From Trichopria drosophilae (taxonomy: Eukaryota; Arthropoda; Insecta; Hymenoptera; Diapriidae), in contig CM059584.1 of assembly GCA_030407085.1 (NCBI GenBank), forward strand, positions 131,787,501 to 131,851,500: a stretch of 64,000 nucleotides of DNA, read 5' to 3'. Below are positions 27,021 through 37,083 of this stretch, one piece after another. Numbering within the stretch: position 1 is the first letter of the stretch; the number at the start of each line of letters is the position of its first letter. The notes beneath the pieces were generated by a model. It did not search any database, was not told where the DNA came from, and worked only from the letters and a program-made list of their open reading frames with translations. Position numbers and translations under genes: made by a program.

Positions 27021-27782
27021 TATTGACTTTGCAACGTCGCAGCAGCAGCACGATAAAAAAATAAAAACAAACGTTGAAACGAATTTATTGTTATTGGAAG
27101 AAACCTGGAAGATGTATATACATCGATGGGTATATGCATATATCCCTCCTTATTGACGAGTCTTTTGATGTTGTAAGCCCCTGGGCGAGGCCAAATTTGG
27201 AACTCCGACGAGTTGGATTAGTAAGTTCGTAAAACGTCGTACTAGTTCCATCGTATTCCAGTAAATAAAAATATTAATTTCTAATTCGTCGTTTATCACG
27301 GGAAAGTCCCCCCGACACCAAAAGAGGTAAAAGTGGTGAGATCGCCCTCCGGCCGGAGCTGCCGCGTTGGTGCCCACACTTCAAGGAACGCGGGCGCTAC
27401 TTCATATGCGGTTCGGCGACGCGCTCCAATACTGGGCCGTATGGTCAGCATCGGCATTTCGCACATGGGATACCTCAAAACTAGCCAAAAATAACATTTT
27501 TGGGGTACAGAACCTCAAATATTTCAAAACTCTGAAGTGATAGGACAATTCTGATTCCGGGTTCGGATTCTACACAAAAAATTACTTCGAAAATGACCCT
27601 TCACTGCCAAATAACAAAACCATGTTGATCTATGTTGTCTACAATTGTACATTTATGGGATTTATAACTATAAAATTCTAATTTGAAGTCATTTTCACAC
27701 CAAATGATTTATTAATAAATTAATGCATAAAGCATCTAGATTATTTCTCGACCGATTTTGATATAAGATTAATAAAAATAAA
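27021..27782. other. Non-coding stretch, partly GC-rich
   Basis: 27290-27475 is again GC-rich and contains another CCAATACTGGG motif, but no repeat unit or gene is clear. 27717-27741 is a short direct duplicate of 28222-28246. Confidence 0.4.
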
Positions 27783-27996
27783 AACAAAAAAACTAAAATA
27801 CTGATCGTCTAAATTCGATTTTCAATGGAAAATACTTGTGACGAAAATAAAATGTACTTATTCAGGGTTTTTGTATAATTGTTACCCCAGAATCTTGATT
27901 TACACGGACTGCTTTTATATATTTAAATGATATTGACTACTAATGGATTCTGTTTCCATCTCGTGTCAATCGGGTTAACTAATGTCTATTGTAAAA

Positions 27997-28266
27997 AGGT
28001 GCGTTTCGCCCCGAGATCTCGTGCTGGACTCGTCAGTAAGGCTATCGCGAGATCTCTGCCTTATACGCAATGGTTTTTTATTATTTAGTTTGAATTTTTA
28101 AATAAACCTAAACAGAGGAGGAATGTTTAGATTTATTGCAAGTATATATAAGTAATTAATATGGTAACGTGATGTCGTTACACAATACCTACATATATGA
28201 TAATCCATAATAATAAATTAATAAATTAATGCATAAAGCATCTAGATCTCGGGACGAAACGCACCC
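27997..28266. mobile_element. Nested small inverted-repeat element
   Basis: Ends GGTGCGTTTCGCCCCGAGAT and, inverted, GGGTGCGTTTCGTCCCGAGA. It lies exactly where the left TIR of the surrounding element should continue from GTAAAAAGG to CCCTATTG. The right TIR at 30253-30270 shows the uninterrupted sequence. Confidence 0.65.
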
Positions 28267-29990
28267 CTATTGAAAAAATCCATGTGGATTCCATATGGAT
28301 TTTCAATGTGAATTTCCATATGGATTTCCACATGGATTCCACGCTGATTGGTGTGGATTACATATGGATTTGTGTGGATTCCATATGGATTTTTGATGTG
28401 GATTATATGTGGATTTTCTATATAGATTCTACATGAATTCCCTGTCGATTTCTGGTGTGGATTCCTTGTGGATTCTATATGGGTTTTCTGCATAGATTCC
28501 ATGTGGATTTATGTGGATTTCATGTAGATTTCTGGTGTGGATTCCATATGGATTTTAAATGTAGATTATATATGGATTTTTTACATAGATTCTAAATGAA
28601 TTCCCTGCTGATTTCTGGTGTGGATTCCTTGTGGATTATCGATGTGGATTCTATATGGGTTTTCTACATAGATTCCATGTGGATTTATATGGATTTCATG
28701 TAGATTTCTGGTGTGGATTCCATATTGATTTTAAATGTAGATTATATATGGATTTTCTATATAGATTCTACATGAATTCCCTGTCGATTTCTGGTGTGGA
28801 TTCCTTGTGGATTATCGCTGTGGATTCTACATGGGTTTTCTACATAGATTCCATGTGGATTTATATGGATTTCATGCAGATTTCTGGCGTGGATTCCATA
28901 TGGATTTTAAATGTAGATTATATATGGATTTTTTACATAGATTCTAAATGAATTCCCTGTTGATTTCTGGTGTGGATTCCTTGTGGATTCTATATGGGTT
29001 TTCTACATAGATTCGATGTGGATTTATATGAATTTCATGTAGATTTCTGGTGTGGATTCCATATTGATTTTAAATGTAGATTATATATGGATTTTCTATA
29101 TAGATTCTACATGAATTCATGTCGATTTCTGGTGTGGATTCCTTGTGGATTATCGATGTGGATTCTATATGGGTTTTCTACATAGATTCCATGTGGCTTT
29201 ATATGGATTTCATGTAGATTTCTGGTGTGGATTCCATATGGATTTTAGATGTAGATTATATATGGATTTTTTACATAGATTCTAAATGAATTCCCTGTCG
29301 ATTTCTGGTGTGGATTCCTTGTGGATTATCGATGTGGAATCTATATGGGTTTTCTACATAGATTCTATGTGGATTTATATGGATTTCATGTAGATTTCTG
29401 GTGTGGATTCCATATTGATTTTAAATGTAGATTATATATGGATTTTCTATATAGATTCTACATGAATTCCCTGTCGATTTCTGGTGTGGATTCCTTGTGG
29501 ATTATCGATGTGGATTCTATATGGGTTTTCTACATAGATTCCATGTGGATTTATATGGATTTCATGTAGATTTCTGGTGTGGATTCCATATGGATTTTAG
29601 ATGTAGATTATATATGGATTTTTTACATAGATTCTAAATGAATTCCCTGTCGATTTCTGGTGTGGATTCCGTGTGGATTATCGATGTGGATTCTACATGG
29701 GTTTTCTACATAGATTCCATGTGGATTTATATGGATTTCATGTAGATTTCTGGTGTGGATTCCATATGGATTTTAGATGTAGATTATATATGGATTTTTT
29801 ACATAGATTCTAAATGAATTCCCTGTCGATTTCTGGTGTGGATTCCTTGTGGATTATCGATGTGGAATCTATATGGGTTTTCTACATAGATTCTATGTGG
29901 ATTTATATGGATTTCATGTAGATTTCTGGAGTGGATTCCAAACGGATTTTTTGTGTGAATTCCATATGGATTTATTATAGATTTCATATA
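28262..29990. repeat. 176-bp satellite array built from GTGGATTCC submotifs
   Basis: The marker TTTCTACATA or TTTCTGCATA occurs at 28485, 28661, 28837, 29000, 29175, 29351, 29527, 29703 and 29879: spacing 176 except for 163 (one 13-bp loss) and 175. Within a unit, 'GTGGATTCCATATGGATTTT'-like submotifs recur. The ORFs through it (Trp/Ile/Asp/Phe-rich, and reverse His/Ile/Asn-rich) simply reflect the repeat and are not genes. Confidence 0.85.
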
Positions 29991-30250
29991 GAATCCTCAC
30001 ATAATTCATAAAGAAAATTCATATGGAATCCATCTAGAAAATACATATGGAATCCATATAATAAATCCATATGGAATCCATATAATAAATCCATATGGAA
30101 TCCACATAAAAAATCCATATGGAATCCACACCAACCCACATAAAATCCATGTGGAAAATCCATATGGAAATCCACATCCAAAATCCATGTGGAAAATCCA
30201 TATGGAAATCCACATCCAAAATCCATATGGGATCCATATGGATTTTTTCA
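29990..30250. repeat. Oppositely oriented satellite segment
   Basis: Repeats such as ATCCATATGGAATCCATATA in inverted orientation to the main array, so the core can fold back on itself. Short period of about 24-36 bp, more regular than the left arm. Confidence 0.7.
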
Positions 30251-30470
30251 ATAGGGACCTTTTTACAATAGACATTAGTTAACCCGATTGTCACTAGATG
30301 GAAACAGAATCCATTAGTAGTCAATATCATTTAAATATATAAAAGCAGTCTGTGTAAATCAAGATTCTGGGGTGACAATTATACAAAAACCCTGAATAAG
30401 TTCATTTTATTTTCGTCACAAGTGTTTTCCATTGAAAACCGAATTTAGACGATTAGTATTTTTGTTTTTT

Positions 30471-30633
30471 GTCAATTGACCGTCACACCAAGAAATTTTT
30501 CAAATGATTTATGTTTAAAAAGTGTTAGTATTTGAATGCTTTTCAAAAATTACCGTTTGATAGAATAGGGACACATTTTGTAACAAAATTTAATAAATAA
30601 AGTTTAAAAAACCGAGTTATATTTTAATTTCAT
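30471..30633. other. Short non-coding gap before the Transib-derived ORF
   Basis: AT-rich, ending in a pyrimidine-rich acceptor tract (TATTATTTTTCAG at 30637-30649). No TATA box or Transib-type CAC terminus recognised. Confidence 0.4.
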
Positions 30634-32730
30634 ATGTATTATTTTTCAGGATCTTCTACCACGAATTTATCCTGCACAAAAAAGGATATATTCTATGTTC
30701 TGAGGTACAATATTAAAGACACTTTTGACCGCAAAGTCAAACTGTTGACAAAATATGTATCGAAAAAAAGTGGACATTCGGTAGAAATAGGACCTGATAT
30801 GAAGAACTCGCTGAAACTGCTATTTGACAGTTTAAGAACAAGATGGGGCGCCGCATATAGGAAAGAATCGACGTTTTTAAAAAATAACGCAGATTGGTTA
30901 AACGGCGCCGTACAATTTAGTAAGTTACCCAACGATAACTGGATAATATCCACTCCTTTCAAAGGCAAACGGAAGTCTACAAGCCTTTCGCAATCGAGTG
31001 CAAAATCAAAGAAGCGAAAAACAGAGGGGGAAATACTCGGTGAGGATTCCTTAACTGAATGGACTCCTAGGACTCGAAGGGGTCCAAGAACATTGGATCG
31101 AGGTATCAGAGTCATAGAAGACCTACGATTTAAAAGCCCATCAAAAGCGTTAGAGTATATTACCGCTTTAAAATCATCGATTGAAAATAAGTTTTCTGCG
31201 GACCAAGCACTTTCGGTTCTCGTAGAAAATCAATTTTCAAATCAAACTTACCGGGCGATCCGAAAAGTGGCGAAAGAAAGTCGTTGCACATTGTATCCAT
31301 CTTACAAGGAGGTAAAGGCCGCAAAAAGTAATTGTTACCCGCCAAAATACAGTTTTTCGGTTACCAAGAACAGCGTTCAGGTCAATTTGCAAGATCTACT
31401 GGATCACACAGTAAACCGAATTTTGCTATCCCAGGAAGATAGTCTCAAAACTTTACCACTCGAAAATGTTAAGAACATAAAATTATACTGCAAATGGGGA
31501 TGTTCTGAAGACAAACAACAGTTTAACGGTGACGGAAAACTTGACGGTAAATTGATATTTACATCATTGGTACCTTTACGGTTGGTGGGTACTGACGATC
31601 GAAAGAAAGATGAAATCATTATTTGGACAAACCCCAGACCTTCCTCACCTCGGTTTTGTCGCCCTATTAAAATACAGTTTTCCGATCATGATGCAAAATC
31701 TACACCGAATGAAGTTGCAGACATTGAAAATGAAATCAAAAATCTAGAAACGATGTCGGTTGATATCCTCGGAAATGCGATAACAGTCAAATATGAGATG
31801 ATATTGACAATTACTGACGAAAGAGTGTGCAATTCTAACACCAGCTCGACGCTGCGTTGCTTATTGTGCAAAGCGTCTTCACAGGAATTTAACGATGTAG
31901 ATAAGATGATTAATAGAACTGTAAATGTGAATAATTTGAAATTCGGTATATCAACTCGTCACATCTGGAATCGCACCTTCGAACACATATTAAATATGCC
32001 TCATAAACTTTCGTCTAAAAAATTGCAAGGGCCCAAAGAAGGTTCAAAGAAGAAAAGTGCAGAAAGAAAATCTTTACAAAACGCCTTTTCTTCCCAACTC
32101 GGACTCGTTCCCAATCATCCACCGTTAGACTTCGGAAGTATGAACGACGATAAAACCGCCCGCCGATTTTTCCGAAATGCTAAAGAATCCGCAAAAGTAA
32201 CTGGAGTAAGCCAAGAATTAATTCAACGACTTCATAGTATCTTGCAAGTTATGTCAAGTGGCTGCGAGGTTGACGAAACAAAATTCGAAGAATATTGCAT
32301 CGAAACGGCACAGCAATATGTCAGTGAGTATTCCTGGAACCAAATGCCAATTTCTCTGCATATGCTGTTAATACACGGACCACAATTTGTTGCAAATGCT
32401 TTATTGCCAATTGGTCAAATTTCTGAAGCTGTGAAACGCAATATAAATACAAGTTTTCATCACGAATTCTCAAAGAACCCTTCAAGCACGTCATATTTGA
32501 AAAGTATCTTTCATAAACTGTTGGTAAATTCAGATCCCCACATTTCAAGTGTGCGTAAACTGCCTCAACAGTCAGTGAACTCGATGACTTTAGAAGCGAT
32601 GCAACTTGTCAAACGGACGGAACTTCCGACTGAAGACAATATCTCATTAAGTTCAAATTCATCCGATTCCGAGTCTAATTCGGAAAACGAATCGGAAGCT
32701 GAATCAATGTCTGAATCTGATGAAGATTAA
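30634..32730 (+). CDS. Transib/RAG1-like transposase-derived protein, probably domesticated
   Basis: An intact 698-codon ORF. Seen directly: a basic patch at about 110-134 (KGKRK, KSKKRK), suggesting nuclear import; a LLDHTVNRILLSQ block; KWGC at 287-290; NPRPSSPRFCRPI; a CxxC pair at 409/412 with His 443 and 451, matching the zinc-binding insert of RAG1-like proteins; NDDKTARRFF at 504-513; LLIHGPQFV and LPIGQ; and an acidic serine-rich tail over the last 30 residues. This order of blocks is that of Transib transposases, cut-and-paste enzymes whose core gave rise to vertebrate RAG1. By recalled alignment the first catalytic Asp falls on Ser291 and the catalytic Glu on Arg602, while the middle Asp (505/506) is kept. 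Loss of two of three acidic residues in an otherwise unbroken long frame points to host use without cleavage. A splice acceptor lies within the first codons (CAG ends 30649), so the true N-terminus may come from an upstream exon. No Transib terminal repeats were seen nearby. Alternative: a recently dead element copy. Confidence 0.8.
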   Translation: MYYFSGSSTTNLSCTKKDIFYVLRYNIKDTFDRKVKLLTKYVSKKSGHSVEIGPDMKNSLKLLFDSLRTRWGAAYRKESTFLKNNADWLNGAVQFSKLPNDNWIISTPFKGKRKSTSLSQSSAKSKKRKTEGEILGEDSLTEWTPRTRRGPRTLDRGIRVIEDLRFKSPSKALEYITALKSSIENKFSADQALSVLVENQFSNQTYRAIRKVAKESRCTLYPSYKEVKAAKSNCYPPKYSFSVTKNSVQVNLQDLLDHTVNRILLSQEDSLKTLPLENVKNIKLYCKWGCSEDKQQFNGDGKLDGKLIFTSLVPLRLVGTDDRKKDEIIIWTNPRPSSPRFCRPIKIQFSDHDAKSTPNEVADIENEIKNLETMSVDILGNAITVKYEMILTITDERVCNSNTSSTLRCLLCKASSQEFNDVDKMINRTVNVNNLKFGISTRHIWNRTFEHILNMPHKLSSKKLQGPKEGSKKKSAERKSLQNAFSSQLGLVPNHPPLDFGSMNDDKTARRFFRNAKESAKVTGVSQELIQRLHSILQVMSSGCEVDETKFEEYCIETAQQYVSEYSWNQMPISLHMLLIHGPQFVANALLPIGQISEAVKRNINTSFHHEFSKNPSSTSYLKSIFHKLLVNSDPHISSVRKLPQQSVNSMTLEAMQLVKRTELPTEDNISLSSNSSDSESNSENESEAESMSESDED
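30637..30650 (+). promoter_or_regulatory. Candidate splice acceptor of the Transib-derived gene
   Basis: TATTATTTTTCAG followed by G. It lies inside codons 2-6 of the open frame, which suggests the nominal ATG at 30634 is intronic. The exon would start at 30650 in phase 1. Confidence 0.5.
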
Positions 32731-33569
32731 TGTCACTCATAATGGTGCAGTGTTTGATTATTATTCCACTTTCACTAATTTTATTACCGCTAACTTGTAG
32801 ATCCTATTGTAGTGTTCATGGCCCAATTTGATTTTTTGTAAGCAGTGGACTGTAAAATCTCTATATGCTTAATTTCGTTTTAATTTGATGTTTTCATTTA
32901 TAATGGCCGCCATTTTGGTTACTTTTTATGGCTAAGATTTTTTTACTGAATTTAACAAATTTGATAAATTCTTCAATAACAAATTATGACTTGTTTTAAA
33001 AAGTGGCCATTGATAGTCAATAACATTGATTACATAGGTTAAGAATTATTGTATGTTCTTTACATTTGGCATAATGTAATAAATTAAACAAAATTGTGTA
33101 AATGCAACTGATGTTAACCAAATTCCAGTCTACAATTTTAAACGAAGATCGTAAAGACTCGTTTGAGTATAATTATTTATATATTAAGTTAACTGGATTA
33201 CTTCAGGAGTGACAAGTAATTATATTTATTTTTAGTCTAGATAAGAATTTTATAGAAATAAATAAAATGTCTGATCCTTAAATTTGCCTTTGGTAAATTA
33301 TAATTTATTGAAATCAGAATTTATTCTTATTTAAAAATCCTCTTTATAATATGAATGACTTGCCTGAAATGTCGAGGAAATTATTTAAATATTATTTATA
33401 GGCAAGGTTGATAACCTTTTTTTTGGTCTATACAAAAACATTGTTGTGTTAGTGTTCTTCTAGTGAAAAAAATCGTTAGCAGTGATCTGAAATTGTATAG
33501 AAAATGTTACTATTCTGTAATGCATAATATTAAATATGTGAACTTCAAAAATAATACATGTCATATGTA
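32731..33569. other. 3' flank of the Transib-derived gene
   Basis: Drops back to AT-rich non-coding sequence after the stop. AATAAA occurs at 33079-33084, about 350 bp past the stop, and again near 33258; either could serve polyadenylation. No further gene. Confidence 0.4.
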
Positions 33570-33835
33570 CAGTACTCCCTCCCTTATTCTAATGTCTTCC
33601 CTTATTCTAATTTTTTCTCTTCTATTCTAATATTTCCCCTCACGCGTTCTCCCCACTGTCGTGTGTTGGCGTTTGGATTTTCTAAATACAAATAACGGCG
33701 CATGCGTAACAACAGAAAAAGAGACAAAAGCGAGTCTACAAATCTAAGTAGTGGGGGAGAGGGGAAAATTAGAATAAGGGAAGAAGGCCACCATCTTGCC
33801 TGACTGGACAAATTAGAATAAGGGAAGGACTACTG
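33570..33835. mobile_element. pogo/Tigger-like MITE, copy 4
   Basis: Ends CAGTACTCCCTCCCTTATTC and inverted GAATAAGGGAAGGACTACTG, flanked by TA (33568-33569, 33836-33837). Interior resembles the copy at 25798-26005. Confidence 0.75.
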
Positions 33836-33842
33836 TAATTTA

Positions 33843-34370
33843 TTGCGGCGCTTGATGCACCACCATGCGAAGAGAGTTCGAACCCTAAACTATTACCAAC
33901 GACAGTTCAAGATGGCCGCAAATTTCTGTATCATGAGTTTGTTCAGGTTATGTGAGTTTACGTATTGCGTATAATATCGTATACACACGCATTCGTAACT
34001 GAAAGAGTGGGAAAGAAACAGATTTACATATTTCGTATTAAATCGTACACAGATTTTTCGTATTGCTTGATGCACCACCATGCGGTGGGAGTTCGAAACC
34101 TTCACTGCTAACAACGACAGTTCAAGATGGCCGCACATTTCTCTATCATAAATTCAGGTAATGTATCGTGTATAATATCGTATACACACGCATTCGTAAC
34201 TGAAGAGTGGGAAAGAAACAGACTTATTTCGTATTAAATCGTACACAGATTTTTCGTATTGCTTGATGCACCACCATGCGGTGGGAGTTCGAAACCTTCA
34301 CTACTTCCAACGACAGTTCAAGATGGCTGCACATTTCTTTATCATGAATTTGTTCACGAAGAATATTTTA
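33843..34370. repeat. Tandem triplication of a 190-220 bp unit
   Basis: GCTTGATGCACCACCATGCG occurs at about 33847, 34067 and 34261, each followed by ACGACAGTTCAAGATGGC; the first two units also contain CGTATACACACGCATTCGTA and CGTACACAGATTTTTCGTAT. Parts of the unit are dispersed elsewhere (38335-38450 and, inverted, 59795-60530). The ORFs at 34259-34546 are chance frames. Confidence 0.7.
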
Positions 34371-34926
34371 GGACTACTTTTATCACAATTGCGAAGCACT
34401 TTACTTCGGCCGATAACGCTTTGCAATTTATACATTTTTTTCATCAAGATTACTTTCGGATTGCTTTGAGACTACTTAAAGAATTCTTTTATTTTGAAAG
34501 TGTGCATTTTGTGTTACAGTTTTTGACACATTTTGCTGAAAAATAAAAAAAGAACTGTGTACTGAAACTTGTTATTCAAGCATCGTTGAGAAGTTATGAA
34601 GGTTTCTTCTTTTTTACCAAAAACTAGTCTGTTTTAACTTTCCCAGTAAATGAAAATGGATTCGAAAAGGTTGGAATTTTCAATCTGGATTGACGACAAT
34701 ACCCACCACGGTGGTTCGGAAGCAGGAATAGGTTTAACAAAAATGTCGCCCAAAACTGCGCTTGGGGATACATTTGGAGACGTCTGGAGAGTGAAAAACC
34801 GTTTGGTTTGAAATCGCAGCTGATCCGGTTTTCGAAATAATTGCAAATTACTGTACACTTTTCTTTGCGTCATAGTTCCTTATAATTAAATCTGTGTTAT
34901 TGCGAATAATCCCTCTGTATATAGGA

Positions 34927-35010
34927 TTATCTACACCTACACCCACCGCCACACACACGCACGCGCACACACACACACGCACGCGCACACGCACACACAC
35001 ACACACACAC
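34927..35010. repeat. CA/CG-rich microsatellite in left arm
   Basis: ACACACGC-type dinucleotide run, counterpart of 36255-36345. Confidence 0.9.
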
Positions 35011-35244
35011 CACGCGTGGACGTAATGGTAAGACGGCACCATTTTTTTTTTTATATTTTTTTTTCCGTTTTTTAAGGTTTTATACATTTTTTGGTTTACT
35101 TGTTAACTTTTTTTTTTTTTTATTTTTGTATATTTTTTTGGCCGTATAATGCAACTATCTTTCTAGATTTATATATGACGAGAGAAAAATTCAATTACTG
35201 CCTTCTTTAATCTCGGCAAGTAGGTCGAATCATTGATGGAATTT

Positions 35245-35530
35245 ATTTTCTCACACTCTGTGCGCAAAATGCTATTTTGCTCCCTAAATTGCGGGAGCAA
35301 AATAGCACATTCTCTCCCTAGGGAGCAAAATAAATATACCCGGCAGCAAAATAGGTTTCTCGCATTCTGTGGGCAAAATACTATTTTGCTCCCTATATCG
35401 CGGGAGCAAAATAGCAGGCCCTCGTATGAGAAAATAGTATGTGCAACAAGGGAGAATAGGTATTTGTAGACTCGTGCGAAATGCCAAACTCACACTCATC
35501 GGCAAACACCTATTTTGCTCCCTAGTTGCA
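35245..35530. repeat. Cluster of TATTTTGCTCCC / GGGAGCAAAATA palindromes
   Basis: At least five copies of CTATTTTGCTCCC or its complement. Pairs 35271-35304 and 35382-35414 are perfect hairpins around short loops (AAATTGC, TATATCGC). Probably a foldback insert inside the TIR element. Confidence 0.7.
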
Positions 35531-35578
35531 CAATCTACTATTATACCTATCCCAGTACTTCAAAAATTCTCGGTGAAT

Positions 35579-35938
35579 TCATTCCCCGGCTTGCTCTGAC
35601 CATAGGCCTAATCCGTTTTTACCTAAAAAGTGAAGGCAGTGTTTTAGATGTTCTAAAATGACGTGAATTTTCAACGTTTTAGAAACTTCGATACTTTTAA
35701 ACGCTTTGGTTAATTCAGATATATGCTTATCTAGATCAGGTCCTACTTCTTTTATGGAGAAACAACCATCTACAACTTTATCCATTGCTTTCAACGCTGA
35801 AATAAATGGTATCAATTTTTGATTTCCAACGTTTTCAGAAATATCAGGATTAAGAAGATGATCTGCATATTTCAGAAGCTTCCTACATGCATTACCTTCG
35901 AATATCTCTCCTTGGTAATTATTTGCAACCGATTTCAA
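35579..35938 (-). pseudogene. C-terminal fragment of a DDE-type transposase
   Basis: 119 codons ending in GLGLWSEQAGE before a stop. A leucine-rich helical segment followed by HVILEHLKHCLHFLGKNGLG and a SEQAGE motif recalls the C-terminal portion of insect DNA-transposon proteins, where the motif is normally followed by further sequence. The catalytic core is absent. Location between long TIRs supports a deleted transposase. Family not settled. Confidence 0.4.
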
Positions 35939-36254
35939 TTTTTGTGGCCAAAGTACTGGGATAGGTATAAAATAAATTCCATCAATGATTCGACCTACTT
36001 GCCGAGATTAAAGAAGGCAGTAATTGAATTTTCCTCTCGTCATATATAAATCTAGAAAGATAGTTGCATTATACGGCCAAAAAAATATACAAAAATACAA
36101 AAAAAAATAAAATGTTAACAAGTAAACCAAAAAAATATATAAAACCTAAAAAACGAAAAAAAAAATATAAAAAAAAATGGGCCCGTCTTACCATTACGTC
36201 CACGTCGTGATCCTGGGGCAAGTTAAGAATGGTAAATATGTATATATGTATATA

Positions 36255-36296
36255 TTATGTGTGCGTGTGTGTGTGTGCGTGCGTGCGCGCGCGCGC

Positions 36297-36334
<38 letters not shown>

Positions 36335-36345
36335 GGCGGTGGGTG
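36255..36345. repeat. TG/CG-rich microsatellite in right arm
   Basis: GTGTGCGTGCGCGCG-type run, reverse counterpart of 34927-35010. Confidence 0.9.
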
Positions 36346-36830
36346 TAGGTGTAGATAATCCTATATAGAGAGTGATTATTCGCCATAACACAGATTTAAT
36401 TATAAGGAACTATGACGCAAAGAAAAGTGTACAGTAATTTGCAATTATTTCGAAAACCGGATCAGCTGCGATTTCAAACCAAACGGTTTTTCACTCTCCA
36501 GACATCCCCAAATGCATCCCTAAGCTCAGTCTTGGGCGACATTTTTGTTAAACCTATTCCTGCTTCCGAACCACCGTGCCACGAATCACATCAAACGAAA
36601 AAGAATGAGATCGAATTCAGAAATTACGTTTCCAATCCCTGTTTCTTGCCATTTCGAATTGAGAAACGTTACAACCTAATAGGAAGTTCGTGGATTTCCA
36701 TATTTTAATTCGGAAAAATTTGTTTTAATGCGTTTCGTTTTATTATGAATATATTTTATTACAAAAAAAGAAGTAGAACAAAGGTTACGTCCATGATAGG
36801 TAATGTTTACTATCACATATTTTATTATTA

Positions 36831-37083
36831 CAGCAGAGTCCCGCTTTAGTGGCGTCCCGCCTTGGTGGCGCTTCTCAGAATCTCTTCATCCCCACTATGT
36901 CGCCGGCCGTTTCAGGGGCGTGGCTAATAAGCGACGGAACAGGGAGTTTGGGCGTGCTGTCGTCACGAACGTCACGTGATAGCAGCATGACGAGGAAGCG
37001 ATGTTTCCCCTATTTGCGCCACTAACGCGGGACTTGAGGGGAGTGCTCGGAACGGACCGCGCCACTAAAGCGGGACTCTACTG
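36831..37083. mobile_element. pogo/Tigger-like MITE, copy 5
   Basis: Ends CAGCAGAGTCCCGCTTTAGT and inverted CGCCACTAAAGCGGGACTCTA...CTG, flanked by TA. Interior (TCATCCCCACTATGTCGCC, AGGGGCGTGGC) is homologous to 60642-60904: same subfamily. Confidence 0.8.

Larger units (their letters stand above)
27783..30470. mobile_element. TIR element with a satellite core
   Basis: Terminal arms of about 200 bp (27794-27996 and 30253-30457) are reverse complements with few mismatches; shared blocks include AGTGACAATCGGGTTAACTA / its complement, TTAAATGATATTGACTACTA and ATCTTGATTTACAC. Between them lies a 176-bp tandem satellite (28262-29990) and an oppositely oriented stretch (29990-30250). The left arm is followed by a nested 270-bp element. 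No transposase. I could not fix a target duplication, so the outer limits are approximate. Confidence 0.7.
34707..36578. mobile_element. TIR transposon with 4-bp target duplication and transposase remnant
   Basis: Inverted arms of about 540-610 bp (34707-35244 and 35966-36578) begin CACGGTGGTTCGGAAGCAGG. Both ends are flanked by CCAC (34703-34706 and 36579-36582), a 4-bp duplication. Each arm carries a CA/TG microsatellite. A CAC terminus with 4-bp duplication is compatible with Chapaev-type (CMC) elements, but that is inference. The 35245-35965 interior holds a protein remnant (35579-35938) and a hairpin cluster. The element is internally deleted and non-autonomous. Confidence 0.7.

Noticed and set aside
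26419..27026. Overlapping 104-107 codon ORFs on both strands
   Set aside because: GC-rich duplicated sequence leaves several frames open at once; no domain, and frames overlap each other.
28242..30330. Long ORFs of 62-106 codons on both strands through the satellite
   Set aside because: They follow the 176-bp repeat and its submotifs; frames are open because the repeat lacks stops, and the encoded peptides are just repeat translations.
30693..31115. 140-codon ORF antisense to the Transib-like gene, and other antisense ORFs to 32548
   Set aside because: Shadow frames of the plus-strand coding sequence, with no family features.
30456..33570. Transib terminal inverted repeats around the transposase-like ORF
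   Set aside because: I looked for CAC-type heptamer-like ends with a short duplication on both sides and found none; absence by eye is not proof.
33870..34290. GAGTTCGAA-type sequences resembling a tRNA T-loop
   Set aside because: They belong to a tandem repeat, and no cloverleaf with acceptor and anticodon stems could be formed.
34848..36391. ORFs across the CA/TG microsatellites
   Set aside because: Low-complexity translations of microsatellites inside TIR arms.
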